Part shown: piece by piece, positions 21,091 through 31,860 of the stretch
Layout of the letters: the number at the start of each line of letters is the position of its first letter
How positions within the stretch are numbered: position 1 is the stretch's first letter
Source: Pinguiococcus pyrenoidosus
Taxonomy: Eukaryota > Sar > Pinguiophyceae > Pinguiochrysidales > Pinguiochrysidaceae
DNA: 64,000 nt
Assembly: GCA_019677205.1 (NCBI GenBank)
Contig: JAAMXY010000127.1
Span: 101,791-165,790, forward strand
Reading direction: 5' to 3'
Program-made: the position numbers and the translations under genes
The notes under the pieces: generated by a model
Told to the model about the DNA's origin: nothing
The model's database searches: none
What the model saw: only the letters and a program-made list of their open reading frames with translations

Positions 21091-23013
21091 CTACAAAATC
21101 ACGCAGCAGTTGTCTCCGACGGTGTGACGGATCACGTTTGCTTCCCCACCCATCTTCGCTTCGTACACCAGGTACTCGATGACCTCCACCTGGAACGCCC
21201 GTGGCGAGATCCAGTTGAAGTCCTGGTACACCGCGTGGTCCTCGTCCGTGAGCTCGGTGCGCTTCAAATCCGATTCGTCCTGAAAGTCCCCAATCTCCGA
21301 CTGGCTCATCGCGTTGATGTCCTTGGGAGGCTTCATGGGTGGCTTGACCTGGTCCGCTTCCATGGCGTGGTAGTCCAGATCCTTAAAGTACGGGTGCGTG
21401 AGCACCTCCTCGGCGCTCTGCACCCCCAGTCGGGTGGTGGGATCTCGGGTGAGAAGCCGCCGGCAGATGTCCACGAAGTCTTCGTCCTTGTGGTCGCAGT
21501 AGTCCGGCTGCATCTCCTGGGTGGCCTTGTCCATGTTCTTCTCCCGGTCGGAGCCGCCGCCCCACTCCTTCGCCGCTCGGGTTCGGAAGGGGCACTTCCC
21601 CAAGGTGAACTCGTAGATGAGGCACCCGAAGGACCACCAGTCTACGGCCTTGCCGTAGGTCCCCCGGCGACCGGTGTCGGGATCCTTGCGGATCATCTCG
21701 GGGGCCCAGTAGCCTCTGGTACCGGCCACGCCGGTGAGCTTGGGCGACCACTTGACGGCCAGGCCCAGGTCCGTCAGCTTGATGTTGCCGAAGTCGTCCA
21801 TCAAGATGTTGTCCGGCTTCAGATCCCTATACACGATATCTAACTTGTGAAGGTGCCGCAGCGCCAGCGCACATCTCATGGCATAGAACGTCGCCTCTAT
21901 CTTGTTGAAGACACCCTTGATGCTCAGGTGGAAGGCCAGGTCCCCGCCCGTCATCAGGTCGAGGATGAGGAACAGGTCCTCGTTGGTCGCGAAGGAGTAC
22001 TTCAGGCAGACCAGGAACGGCGAGTCCACCTCGGCCAGGATGCGCCGCTCGTTCATGCACAGCTTCTCGCTGCCCCTCATCTTGATGCGCTTCTTGTTCA
22101 GCACCTTCATGGCATACAGCTTGCCGCTCGTGCGCTTCTTGCAGCCGTGGACCAGGCCGAAGCCGCCGCGCCCGATGATGCGGAACAGTCCAAAGTCGTC
22201 TTCAGTAACCGGCTGCTGCTGGATGCACAGGAACTTCATGAGGCGGTCGAAGGACGGGCTCGCCCGGAAGGCGGGGTACACGTGCTTGCTCATGAAGAGC
22301 GCGCACATGTAATCCAGCATGTCGAACAAGTCTCCCCGCAGCGACGCGTGCACGCTGCGCCGGAGCTCCTTACTCCCCCGGAGCTCGTCGTGCGAGTAGC
22401 CCTTGACGTTCTCGTACGCAGACACGACCCTCTCCACCTCCTCCCCCTGGATCGGCAGCGCGGTCACCACGCCGTGCAAGGCCGCGGCTTCGTCGAAGCC
22501 AGCCGCATACGCCTGCTCCACGTCGGCGGGATCCACCTTGGGCAGCGGGCGCCACAGCTCTCCGCCCTCCACTCCGTTGTACTCCACCGACCGCTCCGCG
22601 CGGAAGAAGCTGCGGAACATGCTGATGAAGAGCTCGTGGCGCGCGCCCACGCTGCGCGCCCGCTTGTAGCGGATCACGTCCGTCATGAACGCCATGACCA
22701 CTTTGGCCGCCGGCGCCAAAGCGCCCGGACCTGCGTCTCCGTCTGCGTCCGTCTCGTGCTTCTGCTGCTCGGCCTCCGGCCTGGCCGCGTCCACCTCGCT
22801 GGTGCAGAACGTGTACATCTGGTACAGGCCCAGACACTGCGCCGCCAGCGCGTCGAAGCCCAGCGCGTCCGCCTTGTGCGCCTCCAAACGCTCGATGAAC
22901 TCTCGGGTGCGCTCGGCGCTGGGGTACTTCCAGCGCTTGGTGGGCTTCAGCGTGTCCTCATGCACCGCGCTCATGTACTGCGCATCCTCGATGGCGTCCT
23001 GCAGCTCGTCCAT
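21091..23013 (-). CDS. GPCR-kinase-like AGC kinase with RGS-homology domain and CAAX box
   Basis: 640 residues from MDELQDAIEDAQ, in one exon. The frame stays open for 156 codons upstream but is low complexity, so I start at 23013. Residues about 30-260 form a helical region in the place of the GRK RGS-homology domain (FIERLEAHKADALGFDALAAQ ... LFDMLDYMCALF). The kinase domain shows GRGGFGLV, YAMKVLNKKRIK, VYRDLKPDN and the GRK-typical LTDLGLAVKW (DLG for DFG), then GYWAPEMI. An AGC C-tail follows (HAMEADQVKPPMKPP, DFNWISPRAFQ). The protein ends NCCVIL: the last four residues CVIL are a CAAX box of the geranylgeranyl class, as in vertebrate GRK1/GRK7. It probably phosphorylates activated receptors at a membrane; substrates are unknown. 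Confidence 0.85.
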   Translation of the reverse strand: MDELQDAIEDAQYMSAVHEDTLKPTKRWKYPSAERTREFIERLEAHKADALGFDALAAQCLGLYQMYTFCTSEVDAARPEAEQQKHETDADGDAGPGALAPAAKVVMAFMTDVIRYKRARSVGARHELFISMFRSFFRAERSVEYNGVEGGELWRPLPKVDPADVEQAYAAGFDEAAALHGVVTALPIQGEEVERVVSAYENVKGYSHDELRGSKELRRSVHASLRGDLFDMLDYMCALFMSKHVYPAFRASPSFDRLMKFLCIQQQPVTEDDFGLFRIIGRGGFGLVHGCKKRTSGKLYAMKVLNKKRIKMRGSEKLCMNERRILAEVDSPFLVCLKYSFATNEDLFLILDLMTGGDLAFHLSIKGVFNKIEATFYAMRCALALRHLHKLDIVYRDLKPDNILMDDFGNIKLTDLGLAVKWSPKLTGVAGTRGYWAPEMIRKDPDTGRRGTYGKAVDWWSFGCLIYEFTLGKCPFRTRAAKEWGGGSDREKNMDKATQEMQPDYCDHKDEDFVDICRRLLTRDPTTRLGVQSAEEVLTHPYFKDLDYHAMEADQVKPPMKPPKDINAMSQSEIGDFQDESDLKRTELTDEDHAVYQDFNWISPRAFQVEVIEYLVYEAKMGGEANVIRHTVGDNCCVIL

Positions 23014-23905
23014 CCTTCCGCGCTGCGCCGCGCACGCGCGCTCTCGCAACGAAACGACCGGTGGCGGCTGTTGTGGGCGCCGCAGGGGCACGACTCGAGC
23101 GGTTCCGCGCCCGAATCGCCTGCCAAGCGCCGCTCCACGGCTACAGGAAAGCTTGGGGAAGACGGGTGGCGCCAAAGACGCGTGGCGCGGGAGAGAGAGG
23201 GGCGGGCGCGCGCGCCTGAAGAGCGGGGTTAAAGAGTTGCAGCAAGCCGGTTGTGAAGGACAGCTGAATAAGCGGCCTTGTGTCTTCCGTATCAAATTGA
23301 AACGGCTCCGGACGCATCCATCAGCTGAGCACCGAGATGTCCGTGCCGGAAAAGTGCTCGTCGGAGGGCGCATGAGCCCATACGAGGCGGCAGGAAGGGC
23401 CGAAACCGAAGAAGAGTTTACCAGTCCTGCCCCGCTACGCGAGCGCGCAGCAGAAACTGCCCAATGGAAAGCGCACAACAAACGGCAAACGAATCAAATG
23501 CGCACGAGGCCGGATACAGGACCGGAGTACTTTCTGGGTACGGAATCTTGGTCTCCTGTCTCTCGTCTCTCGGTACTAGGGCTCCATACCTGATGCTCGA
23601 CCTCGACCAAGGGGATTATGCTTTTAAGGGGATTATGCTTTATCCCCTTGCCTCGACAGGCCGTTTCCGAGACCGGTATGTGATTCGCTAAAGCAGTGAT
23701 AACCGGTCAGTCCGATCTTCCCGCCAAAACTTTCATTTCAGGATTAGGATTTCGGAGTTGTCCGCTTGTTTGAAGAGAGGCCTCGCCGCGTCGCCTTTCA
23801 GATGCGCTGCTTCGCGCTCGGCCACGAGCCTTCCTCTCCACCACCGCTTGGAAGAAGACGCGTCGGTGCTCAGCGAGGCTGCTGCACTTTGGGCCACTAA
23901 CTAGC
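23014..23905. promoter_or_regulatory. Divergent spacer between kinase and oligopeptidase genes
   Basis: No convincing gene. At about 23609-23650 the 16-bp block aaggggattatgcttt occurs twice in tandem and is followed by atcccctt, so the second copy can pair as a hairpin (ggggat / atcccc). Open frames across 23014-23593 are shadows of the kinase upstream region. Confidence 0.35.
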
Positions 23906-26415
23906 ATGAGGTTGTCGAGACGACGCGTTCCCGGGCTTCTCGTCAGCCGGAGATCACGCCCCTCAGGGCCGCTGAAGCGCCACGGATACCTCGGCTCCAC
24001 CGCGACGCGCGTCTTACCGTGGCTGGAAGATCCGGAAGACTCGCGGACCCAGAGTTTCCTTCGGCAGCAGAAAGAGAGATACAGCAGATGGCTCAGAAAG
24101 CACCGCGACGAAATCGAAAGAACCTACAAGAGAATCAAGGTGCGCTGCGCTCTACCTCCTTTGCATCGTTGGTGCGTGAACACCAGCCAGCAGACTTCGA
24201 GGTGGAGACGAAACCTTCACCAAGTGTTCGCTTGCCATGAATGCAGAGTCTGACAGAAGCGTCCGCGCCAAGCGCCCCAAGCCTCGAGCGCCACGGAGCT
24301 TTCTTCTACTTCAGTGACTTTTGCGAAAGCCGAGAGGCCCTGTGCATTTTCAGAATCGACGTCGAGACAGCCGAGAGACGTGGTGGGAGCGTCACGGCCA
24401 GCTCGGACGGCGTGGAGCTGGTGCTGGCGCTGGACGAGCGCGCCGTTCCATCGGAGCAACACGAGCTGCACCTGGCGAAACCCAGCCCGTGCCACCGGTT
24501 CTTGGCCTTTACAATCCACGACGGACATGACAACTACGACCTGCGACTTCAAGATGTGCGCACCGGAAGGATTCTGAAGTCCGACGCCGAGGACTGCGGC
24601 TCTGTCGTGGGATTTGCGTGGTCCCAGAATGCCGAGGCTGGCTTGGCGCTGTATTTCACGAAGATGGACGAGCAGATGCGCCCGGCGGCTTTGTATCGAA
24701 TGGACCTTCTGGTGGAAGCGCACGACGCAGCGCGAAGCGTGCCTTCGTTCGTGTTCCGTGAGGACGATCCGAATGTGTTCATGGACGTGACGGCGACGAA
24801 GAATGGACGATTTGTCGTCGTCAATCTGAACTCCAAGGCGACTTCCGAGGTGCGGCTGATCGCCAACGACGGTGCCTCCCGCGCGCAGTGCTTGCCGCCG
24901 TTCCTTGTCAAGCGGCGAAAGCAGGGTGCCAACTACTTTCTGGAGCACCTCTTCTTCGAAGACCAGAAGGAAGAAGACGCATTCATTGTGGTCAACAACT
25001 CCGGGACGAAGCATCCCAACTTTTCCCTGTTCCTCCTGCAAGGTCGCTTGCCAGAGCTGGGCAAGGCATCCTGGACGGAGCTGAGCTTGGATGGCCGGGA
25101 GATCGACGTCGTAGATATCGACGTCTTTGCCGGGCATGTTTGCATCTATGGCCGTCGGAATGGCCGGCCTGCGGTGAAGACGGTTTCGGTAGCGGATCTT
25201 AGAGACGCGCTGGCAGCGATTCGCACGAGGACGGAGTACGCCAACCAGCCCACCACGATCCGCTGTACCGATGTTGCCATCCCACGCCACATCACGCAGC
25301 TGAGGGGAGGCGTGAATGGGGACTTTCGCGCTGGGCATACGGACTTGGAGTTGGAGTCGCTCACCGAAGCGCAACCCGTCCGTGCCCGCTGCTACCCGGG
25401 ACAGGCTTGTCTCATCTTTGATGGCAAAGCCGGGGAAGCCGGCCATGGTGATGCGGCCTTCGTGACGTATCGCTCGTGGGCCACTGCGCCCGATGAAACG
25501 AAAATACCCGTCACGATTGCCCACAAACGAGGCATCCCGTACGATGGAGCAACTCCCACTCTGCTGCAAGGGTACGGTGCGTATGGGGAATGCGTGGACC
25601 TGAGCTACACAGCGCAGCAGATGCATTTGCTCGAGAACGGCTGGTGCATCGCCTTTGCGCACGTGCGAGGCGGAGGAGAGTTCGGTCTGGCGTGGCATGC
25701 CCAAGCCTCCGGCTTGGGCAAAGCAAACAGCTTCAACGATTTCATTGCCGCTGCAGAGCATCTGTGCTCTGGGGAAAGTGGTACATGCATCACGAGCGAG
25801 CGCAGCTCGCCGCCGCAGACGAAAAACCAAGCTCTGGGAATCACGAGTCCGCAGTATATGATGGCCGCAGGCGTCTCCGCGGGAGCCTTGCTTTGCGGCG
25901 TTTCCCTCTGGGCAGCCCCCCACCTGTTCCGAGCTCTGCTGCTCCGGATGCCTTTCCTTGATGTCTACACGACCATGACGGAGTATCCGCACTTGCCCCT
26001 GACGCTCCACGAGCGCGACGAGTGGGGCGACCCGGCAGTTCCGCGGGAAGCAGAGTACATCGCCTCCTGGGATCCGATCCAGAACCTTCAGCGTCGTGTT
26101 CAGCAGCGGCCTAGCGGGAATCCTTCGACCGGCCTGCCCGCCGTATTGATCCAAGCCGGTGCCGCGGACATGCGCGCCCCACCATGGAACGCCAGCAAGC
26201 TGGCAGCTCTTTTGGAAGCGCTCGCCACGGAGGAACTCAAGGAGCAGCCAGCTTCGAAGCGCGATGCATCCGAGGTTGGCTCAGATGCGGGCTTGCTGCT
26301 GGACCTGCAGGAAGGCGCTGGCCACTTCGCATCGAATCAGCTGGAGAAGATTTGCTTGGACAGAGCCATCGAGGCCGTCTTTCTGAAAGCTTCGCTGAGG
26401 CCGAGGTGGAGCTGA
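23906..26415 (+). CDS. Oligopeptidase B-like serine peptidase (S9A, prolyl oligopeptidase family)
   Basis: Exons 23906-24139 and 24247-26415 give 800 residues. The first exon ends in the conserved entry region (VLPWLEDPEDSRTQSFLRQQ). A seven-bladed propeller region follows, then the alpha/beta-hydrolase domain with YGAYG, FAHVRGGGEFG and GVSAGALLCGVS. The nucleophile is Ser622. MPFLDVYTTMTEYPHLPLT.HERDEWGDP matches the oligopeptidase B acidic S1 region. The acid is Asp719 (GAADMR) and the base His771 (GAGHF), so the triad is complete. Such enzymes cleave small peptides after Arg/Lys. The Arg-rich N-terminus (MRLSRRRVPGLLVSRRSR) could be an organelle presequence. The stop lies 14 nt from the stop of the gene on the other strand. 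Confidence 0.88.
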
Positions 26416-26429
26416 TCAGCGGCTGAAGC

Positions 26430-27922
26430 TTACGAAGCCGCTCCTCTTCCAGGCGTGAGCATTTCGAATGGGGATTGGTGGGAATGGGACGCCCAGATTT
26501 CCCGGAGGAAGCGATCCGAAATCTCTCGGAGCTTCTCAACCCCCGCATGGTCGCCGCAGAACATCGCACTGCTCAGGCTTGACGTCTCCGAGAGCACGCC
26601 CTCTGCAGGCCAAAGCAAGCTCACGTCCTCTGCGAATCGTATGCACCTTGCGAAGTCTTGCTCGCGAGGGAGCGGCCCTGTCGGGGCATGGGCCATCTGC
26701 ATGGGAGACGAAAGCGATTGCAGCGACCACTCCCGCAGGTCTGGAGGCAGATCAGCCAACGCTCGCGCCCGAACCGCTTCGCTACAGTCCTGTTCCAAGA
26801 GCCAGTTCAGGAGCTTTCGACGGGCCAGGAGACTAATGTCAAGCTTGCGGAGGCGCCGATAGATGCAGTTCGGGGCGTCCTGCCCCTCTACATCGGTCTC
26901 TTGCAGCAGCGGTCTCGTGAGGGCCGCCACAATCGAGTGCCCTCGGCGCCACGCCCGTTCGCGCCGCTCTAAATCGATCCTCTTCGTTCGCAAGATCTGT
27001 TTCGGGGGTGGCGACGCTGGTCAGCGGTTCGGCACTCCTGATGATCCATGAAGAAGTCGGTTGCAACGTGGCCGGGAGGACTTACTTCCAGCAGGGAGCG
27101 AAGTTCATGGAAGTGCAACAAGCCAAGGATCTCCTTGTGCTCTAGGTTTTGCACGCTCCCCTCCGCCTTTGCCAGCGTGTGAAGCTTCTCCGCCAGTCTT
27201 TTCATCTGCTGCTCAAGTCCCGCCTTTTGTCTCAGGTCGAAGATCAGCCTCCCGTGCTCTCTCTCAAGCAAAGCAAGCGCCTGAGACGTGCTTCGCGGAC
27301 CACCCGCAGGTGCCGTCGAAGCTCGCGCGCAGTCCTGCCCAGCGCGCAAACTCCCTTGAGAGTCCTCCGAGATTAGTTCAGGACACTTCTGGGCGTCTGT
27401 ACCACATTCCGCGCTTTTCCTTCCTCGCCTACCTGGAAATCTCGCCGCTCCGAAGGCCTCTTCCTCCAGCGCGTCTCCGCTCTCCGATTCCGCAGCGCTG
27501 CAATGCGCCAGAAGAAACCACGCTGCCGCCTCCAGTTGCAGCCCGATTCTCCGCTGCTTGGGAACACGGAGAGCGCCGTCCAATTCGCAAGGCCTTGAAG
27601 TGCCGAAAGCCAATCCAGACGCCTCTCCGTGGTGGCTTCCCAGGCTGAATCCAAAGTCCATCCAAAGCACGTCGGACAAGGCGGACAGCATGGCGACCAC
27701 GCCACCTTCTGCGGCGCTACAAAGGCGTTCTGCCGCTTTCTGCGATAAACGCTGAGCTTGGTGCAGCCAGGCAAGGAGATCTACGCAGAGGTTCAGCCAC
27801 AAGAGCGCTGAAGGCGCAGAGACGTTGACGGATAGCTTGTCCGGGGGGAGGCGCAGACCGAGGTCCGACACCAGCTGGGCCACCACCACAGCAGCGGCGG
27901 GTGCTGGGAACTTCTGGCTCAT
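26430..27922 (-). CDS. Unknown helical/coiled-coil protein
   Basis: Exons 27922-27086 and 26996-26430 join in phase (gtaagt...aacag) to 467 residues. The N-terminal part is helical and hydrophobic (LLWLNLCVDLLAWLHQ, VVAMLSALSDVLW, LEAAAWFLLAHC). A Ser/Gly-rich linker follows, then a coiled coil (LLEREHGRLIFDLRQKAGLEQQMKRLAEKLHTL) that crosses the splice junction (ELRSLLE|ILRTKRIDLERRERAW). Next come a helical C-domain (RRLRKLDISLLARRKLLNWLLEQD) and a loosely structured end. No motif gives a function. The order of a helical WLL-type domain then a coiled coil is vaguely like TEDC1 of the tubulin delta/epsilon complex, but I cannot support that by residues. Confidence 0.6.
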
Positions 27923-28302
27923 GGGAAGAGGACGCTGAAGCCTTGCGAGGGATGCGCAGTCCCGTGGCCTCGAAAGCTCCTTTGAAAATGGAAATGGCGG
28001 GAAATGGCGGGAAAATCCCGGAAGCGGACAGAGACGATCCGTCTGTCTGGGTGAAGTTGCGAAATTTGATTTTACTTTATATTCTGGAGCAAATATTGAT
28101 GAGAATTTCCGTTAGAGTACCTTCTGAGAGTACCCCGATCGCTTCGAAACGCACCGGTCCAAAAGCCATCGGAAGCCTCGGGAAAATTCAAAGAAAACCC
28201 TGGACGGGGACATCCTTCAACGGGGACAGCAGCGACGGGAGATCCCGCCTCGAGCAGTACGTCATTCTAGTGGGTACGCTGAAAAAGTTTTCTCTCCCGG
28301 TC
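27923..28302. promoter_or_regulatory. Divergent spacer with an AT-rich core
   Basis: An AT-rich stretch (aaatttgattttactttatattctggagc, about 28058-28087) stands out in GC-rich surroundings, midway between the minus-strand unknown gene and the plus-strand tail-anchored microprotein. The long plus frame starting at 27901 includes this spacer and is not taken as coding. Confidence 0.35.
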
Positions 28303-28611
28303 ATGTCGAGCCAGGAGGAGGAGGAGGCGTTGGGGCCACTTTACCAGGCGGCCTTGCGCAACGGCTCCTCCGCGAGTCGGCTCAAGAGGAGGGAAGCCTC
28401 GCAGCAACTGCACCAGCGGGGAAGAGCCGCTTCATCACGAGACGGGCGGAAGGCAAAAATCATCGACGATAGCCTGGTGTTTCAGCTCCGGCGCCTCCGG
28501 GATTCCCGCAACCTCCGCTTCCAGAAAGTCTTCGAGCAGCCGCCAGAGCCCGGCGTGGTTCTCGGATTCTTAGTCATGGTGGCATGCTTGTACTTCATCA
28601 TTCAACGGTGA
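28303..28611 (+). CDS. Tail-anchored microprotein of unknown function
   Basis: 102 residues from MSSQEEEEALGPLYQ. The frame opens earlier (27901), but the upstream part crosses an AT-rich promoter-like region. The middle is strongly basic (SRLKRREASQQLHQRGRAASSRDGRKAK), then IIDDSLVFQLRRLRDSRNLRFQK. The protein ends with a single hydrophobic helix (GVVLGFLVMVACLYFII) and QR. One C-terminal transmembrane segment with almost no tail is the tail-anchored topology of ER, peroxisomal or mitochondrial outer-membrane proteins. I do not recognise the family. Confidence 0.5.
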   Translation: MSSQEEEEALGPLYQAALRNGSSASRLKRREASQQLHQRGRAASSRDGRKAKIIDDSLVFQLRRLRDSRNLRFQKVFEQPPEPGVVLGFLVMVACLYFIIQR

Positions 28612-28811
28612 CGCGATGCACGTCCCCCGTCGAGTCGTGGCTCATCCAGCGCATCGTGTGCACATCGAGGAGGACTGCAGAGCGGTCGATGTACTGAACT
28701 AAGTCAAAGGAGAGCAGGCTTGCCAGAAACAAGGTTTCGTCGCTCCTTCTTGAAGGAATTTGCGCTGCAAGGCGATGTGTCCCTCAAGTACGCCCTTCCG
28801 TGGGACTCTTC

Positions 28812-31800
28812 TCACGACGCCGAGATCTTCATTGCATCCAACGCTGCTTCCAGATGCTCTGCACCTGCTTCCGTGCTTTCCGATGCAGGACGACCCGCAT
28901 CTGCTGCTGTTTGGGAGCTTGGCATCGAGCTGGTCGCTCCCGTGTTGGTCGTGCTGCCTTGAAAGGATTCGTAGAAGCTTCGCATCGCTGGCGTGATCTG
29001 CGGGACAGTGGCATCTGCGCTGGCTTCCAGCTGAGCTCTGGTGATGGCCTTGGCGTTGCGATCCTGCGAGATCGCTTCGTATGCAGCTTCTTGCACGACA
29101 GCAACGCATTCGGCTCCGCTGAACCCCGCGCTTTTCGCTGCCAGACTGTCCAGCAAGGACGTTTCGTTTGCATTCTCATGCTGCCCTTTCACCCATTTTA
29201 CGTGCCCTCCTGATTCGCTTGTCTGAATCTCTAGACCGTGCAGGTTGAGGTCAAAAATCGCCTTCCGCGACGCAGCGTCCGGCGGAGGGACGTACACCAG
29301 GCGATCGAGCCGTCCAGGCCGCATCAGCGCCGGATCCAGCACGTCGGGACGATTGGTGGCCGCGACGACGGTCACTCCTACGCGAGCGTGGATCCCGTCC
29401 ATCTCGTGCAAAAGCTGTGTGAGCATCCGCTCCGAGGATTTGCTGTCGTGGCTGGGCGCATCCCCGCCAAGCATCCCGCTGCGAGCGGTCGCGATGGCGT
29501 CGATCTCGTCGAAGAAGATCATGCTCGGAGCAGACAGTCGCGCTCGTCGAAAGAGGACATGCATGTTCCCTTCGCTCTCCCCCAGGAACTTCGAAAGAAG
29601 CTCCGGCCCTTTGACGGCCAGGAAGTTGCAATTCGCTTCATATGGAAGTGGGGGGGTCGTGTCAGTACGCAGTCGTTGGGGACAGCCCAAGCCGTGCACG
29701 CCGTGCACGCCTGGCGCCGCCTGGCGCCGCCCTACCTTCGTGGGCAAGAGCTCTGGCCATGAGCGTCTTGCTGCATCCCGGCGGTCCGTACAGGAGCACA
29801 CCACGTGGCGCCGTGATCCCCAGCTTGGCGAAGGTATCCGCGTATTTCCGGGGCCACTCCACCACTTCCTGGAGGCTTTGCTTCACGCTGTCCATGCCAC
29901 CGACGTCTCCCCAAGACGTGGACGGAACGTGAATGGTGACTTCACGGAGACACGATGGAGCCGTCGACGCAAGCGCGCTCCCGAAGTTCGCAGCGGTGAG
30001 CCGGAGGGCAGTCTCCGCATCCTCGTCCACTCGGCCCTTCGCTTCCCTCAGCGCAGACAAGACCGCCTGCTTCATCACGAGATGAAGATCTGCGCCGACG
30101 TAGCCATGCGAGTCGGCTGCGACCTCCCGCAGCAACCCTTCATCAATGGAGAGCCGGCGTGGGGCGGCGAACTCCGCTCTCCTCTGCAAGGCCATCAGAA
30201 TCTCGAATCGAGCCTGTTCGTTCGGTACCCCAATCTCTATCTCACGATCTTCAAAGAAACACATATGATGAGAGGCACTGCTCAGAAAGTGCCTGGCGGC
30301 TGTACACCCTTTTGGAAAGTATCCTACCCAATCGGCCCGGCCTGCGAAGCGCGGGATCCAGAGCGTTCGGTCGGTTGGTCGTCGCCAAGACGAAAACCTT
30401 CGAACGCTCTTCGACACCATCAAACAGCGCGAGGAACGTCGAAGTCAGTCTAGCCTGCGCATCCAGTCGCACCGAGCTGTGAGCAAGCCAAGCTTCGCGG
30501 AAACCCAACCCATGACACAGTTGGTCACCCTACCTGAGCTTCGCTAGTGGCTGTGCGCCTGCTGGGACACAGCGCGTCAATCTCGTCTATGACGATAAGG
30601 GAGGGGCTATTCGCATGTGCGTCTCGAAAAAGACGCGAGACATTCGCTTCTGACTCGCCAACGAACTTGCCGATGACGTCTGGACCGGACACTGTGATGA
30701 CATGTGAGCCACAGGACTTGGCAGCGGCCTTCGCCAAGGAAGACTTGCCCGTCCCCGGCGGCCCATGCAGCAAGACTCCCCGCGGCGCTCGCACTCCGAA
30801 CTCCTCGAAGATTTCCGCTCTCTTCAGCGGCCACTCTATCACTTCCCTTATCAAATCTATCTGCGCAGCAAGGCCCCCAATTGCACTCCAGCTCGCTTCT
30901 TCGCCTTGGTCTACACCTTCATGCTCTTCTGCTTTGCTGCCCGCCGCCCGCTCTTCGCTATCCGCATCGGCGATTCGCACCTCCGTGTCCCTGCCCACGG
31001 AATAGACGCAAAGAGCCTGTCTTTCCGAGCTGCGAGTCGCATCCGAAGCTTCGGCATCCAAAGCTTCAGCATCCAAAGCTTCAGCATCCAAAGCTTCAGC
31101 ATCCACAGCTTCAGCATCCACAGCTTCAGCATCCACAGCTTCAGCATCCAAAGCTTGAGCACACGCAGCAGCGACGGAAACCACTTCCAGTTCGACTTCC
31201 TGCAACCCAAGGCTCATGCGGAACCGGTCTTCCCCGCGCACCAAGGCTCCGAAGAGCGAAGTCTTTGCGACTGCGGCGACCACCGCTTTCTTCTGTGCCA
31301 TCCACGCCCTGCCCCCAACCCCGTCCGCCTCGGCATCGCCATACGATAGTGGTCGTAACGATAAGGACGCTGCAGGCCGGATCTGAAGCCCTTGTACCAT
31401 GCCCAAGGGCATCACTTTCACTGCTTCTCCACCAAAGCCGGCGTTTCGGGGGTTCAGGAGCGTGTGATTTCCGCCTTGGAGAATGATTTCCCGAGGATTC
31501 ACAGATGCCAAAGGCCACAGAACACCGACGAAGAGAAGCTCAGGGGAATCAGTACCAGACTGCTGAACTATGGCGACTTTTTCGCCGGCGTTTAATCTGT
31601 TCATTCCGAAGAAAGCCACAGATGAGCGTCGACAAGGTCACGTATTCTACAGCATCCGTGCGCACCAACCTGCTACTTCTCATATCCTCTGCAGAGACAC
31701 CAACGTATGGAAACGTCCGGTGCGGCGACAGTGGGAATCCGCCGCTGCTTTTCTTCAGGTTGAGAAGGCCGCGCAAGGACGGCGGTTCCCTAGGGCGCTC

Positions 31801-31860
31801 GACTGGCGAGTTCGCGCCCGGACTCTTGCTTTCCTTGCTCTTCTTCTTTTTCTTCGCCAT
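28812..31860 (-). CDS. AFG2: AFG2/SPATA5-type double AAA ATPase
   Basis: Five exons (31860-31670, 31596-30534, 30454-30328, 30248-29736, 29635-28812) give 905 residues. The first exon (MAKKKKKSKESKSPG) resembles the Lys-rich start of SPATA5. The N-domain follows (NAGEKVAIVQQ, VGVLWPL). A low-complexity linker precedes the first AAA domain. D1 has GPPGTGKSS, LIVIDEID and TTNRPNALDPALRRPGR. D2 has GPPGCSKT (the AFG2-type Walker A), MIFFDEIDAIA and AATNRPDVLDPALMRPGR. Both Walker B glutamates and the arginine-finger regions are present. AFG2 releases shuttling factors (Rlp24 and others) from pre-60S ribosomes and has other Cdc48-like roles. The join of exon 1 to exon 2 (SSR|LNAG) is in phase but is the least certain; translation could instead start at 31619. 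Confidence 0.88.
31041..31160 (-). repeat. 15-bp coding minisatellite, 8 units, encoding an EALDA/EAVDA run
   Basis: Eight in-register 15-bp units (type atccaaagcttcagc on the plus strand, with a c/a variant at one site) lie inside AFG2 exon 2. They encode acidic Ala-rich pentapeptides in the linker between the N-domain and the first AAA domain. The internal units are identical in two blocks (3 x atccaaag, 3 x atccacag), a sign of recent copy-number change. Confidence 0.95.

Noticed and set aside
21847-23232. 461-codon plus-strand frame opposite the GRK-like kinase
   Set aside because: Full overlap with a kinase whose motifs are intact; the antisense product is His/Arg/Leu-rich with no family, typical of GC-rich antisense shadow.
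24217-26154. 645-codon minus-strand frame opposite oligopeptidase B
   Set aside because: The plus strand carries the complete catalytic triad and family motifs.
31041-31160. Regular repeat that might suggest a CRISPR-like or structural array
   Set aside because: No spacers; it is a 15-bp in-frame coding minisatellite in AFG2.
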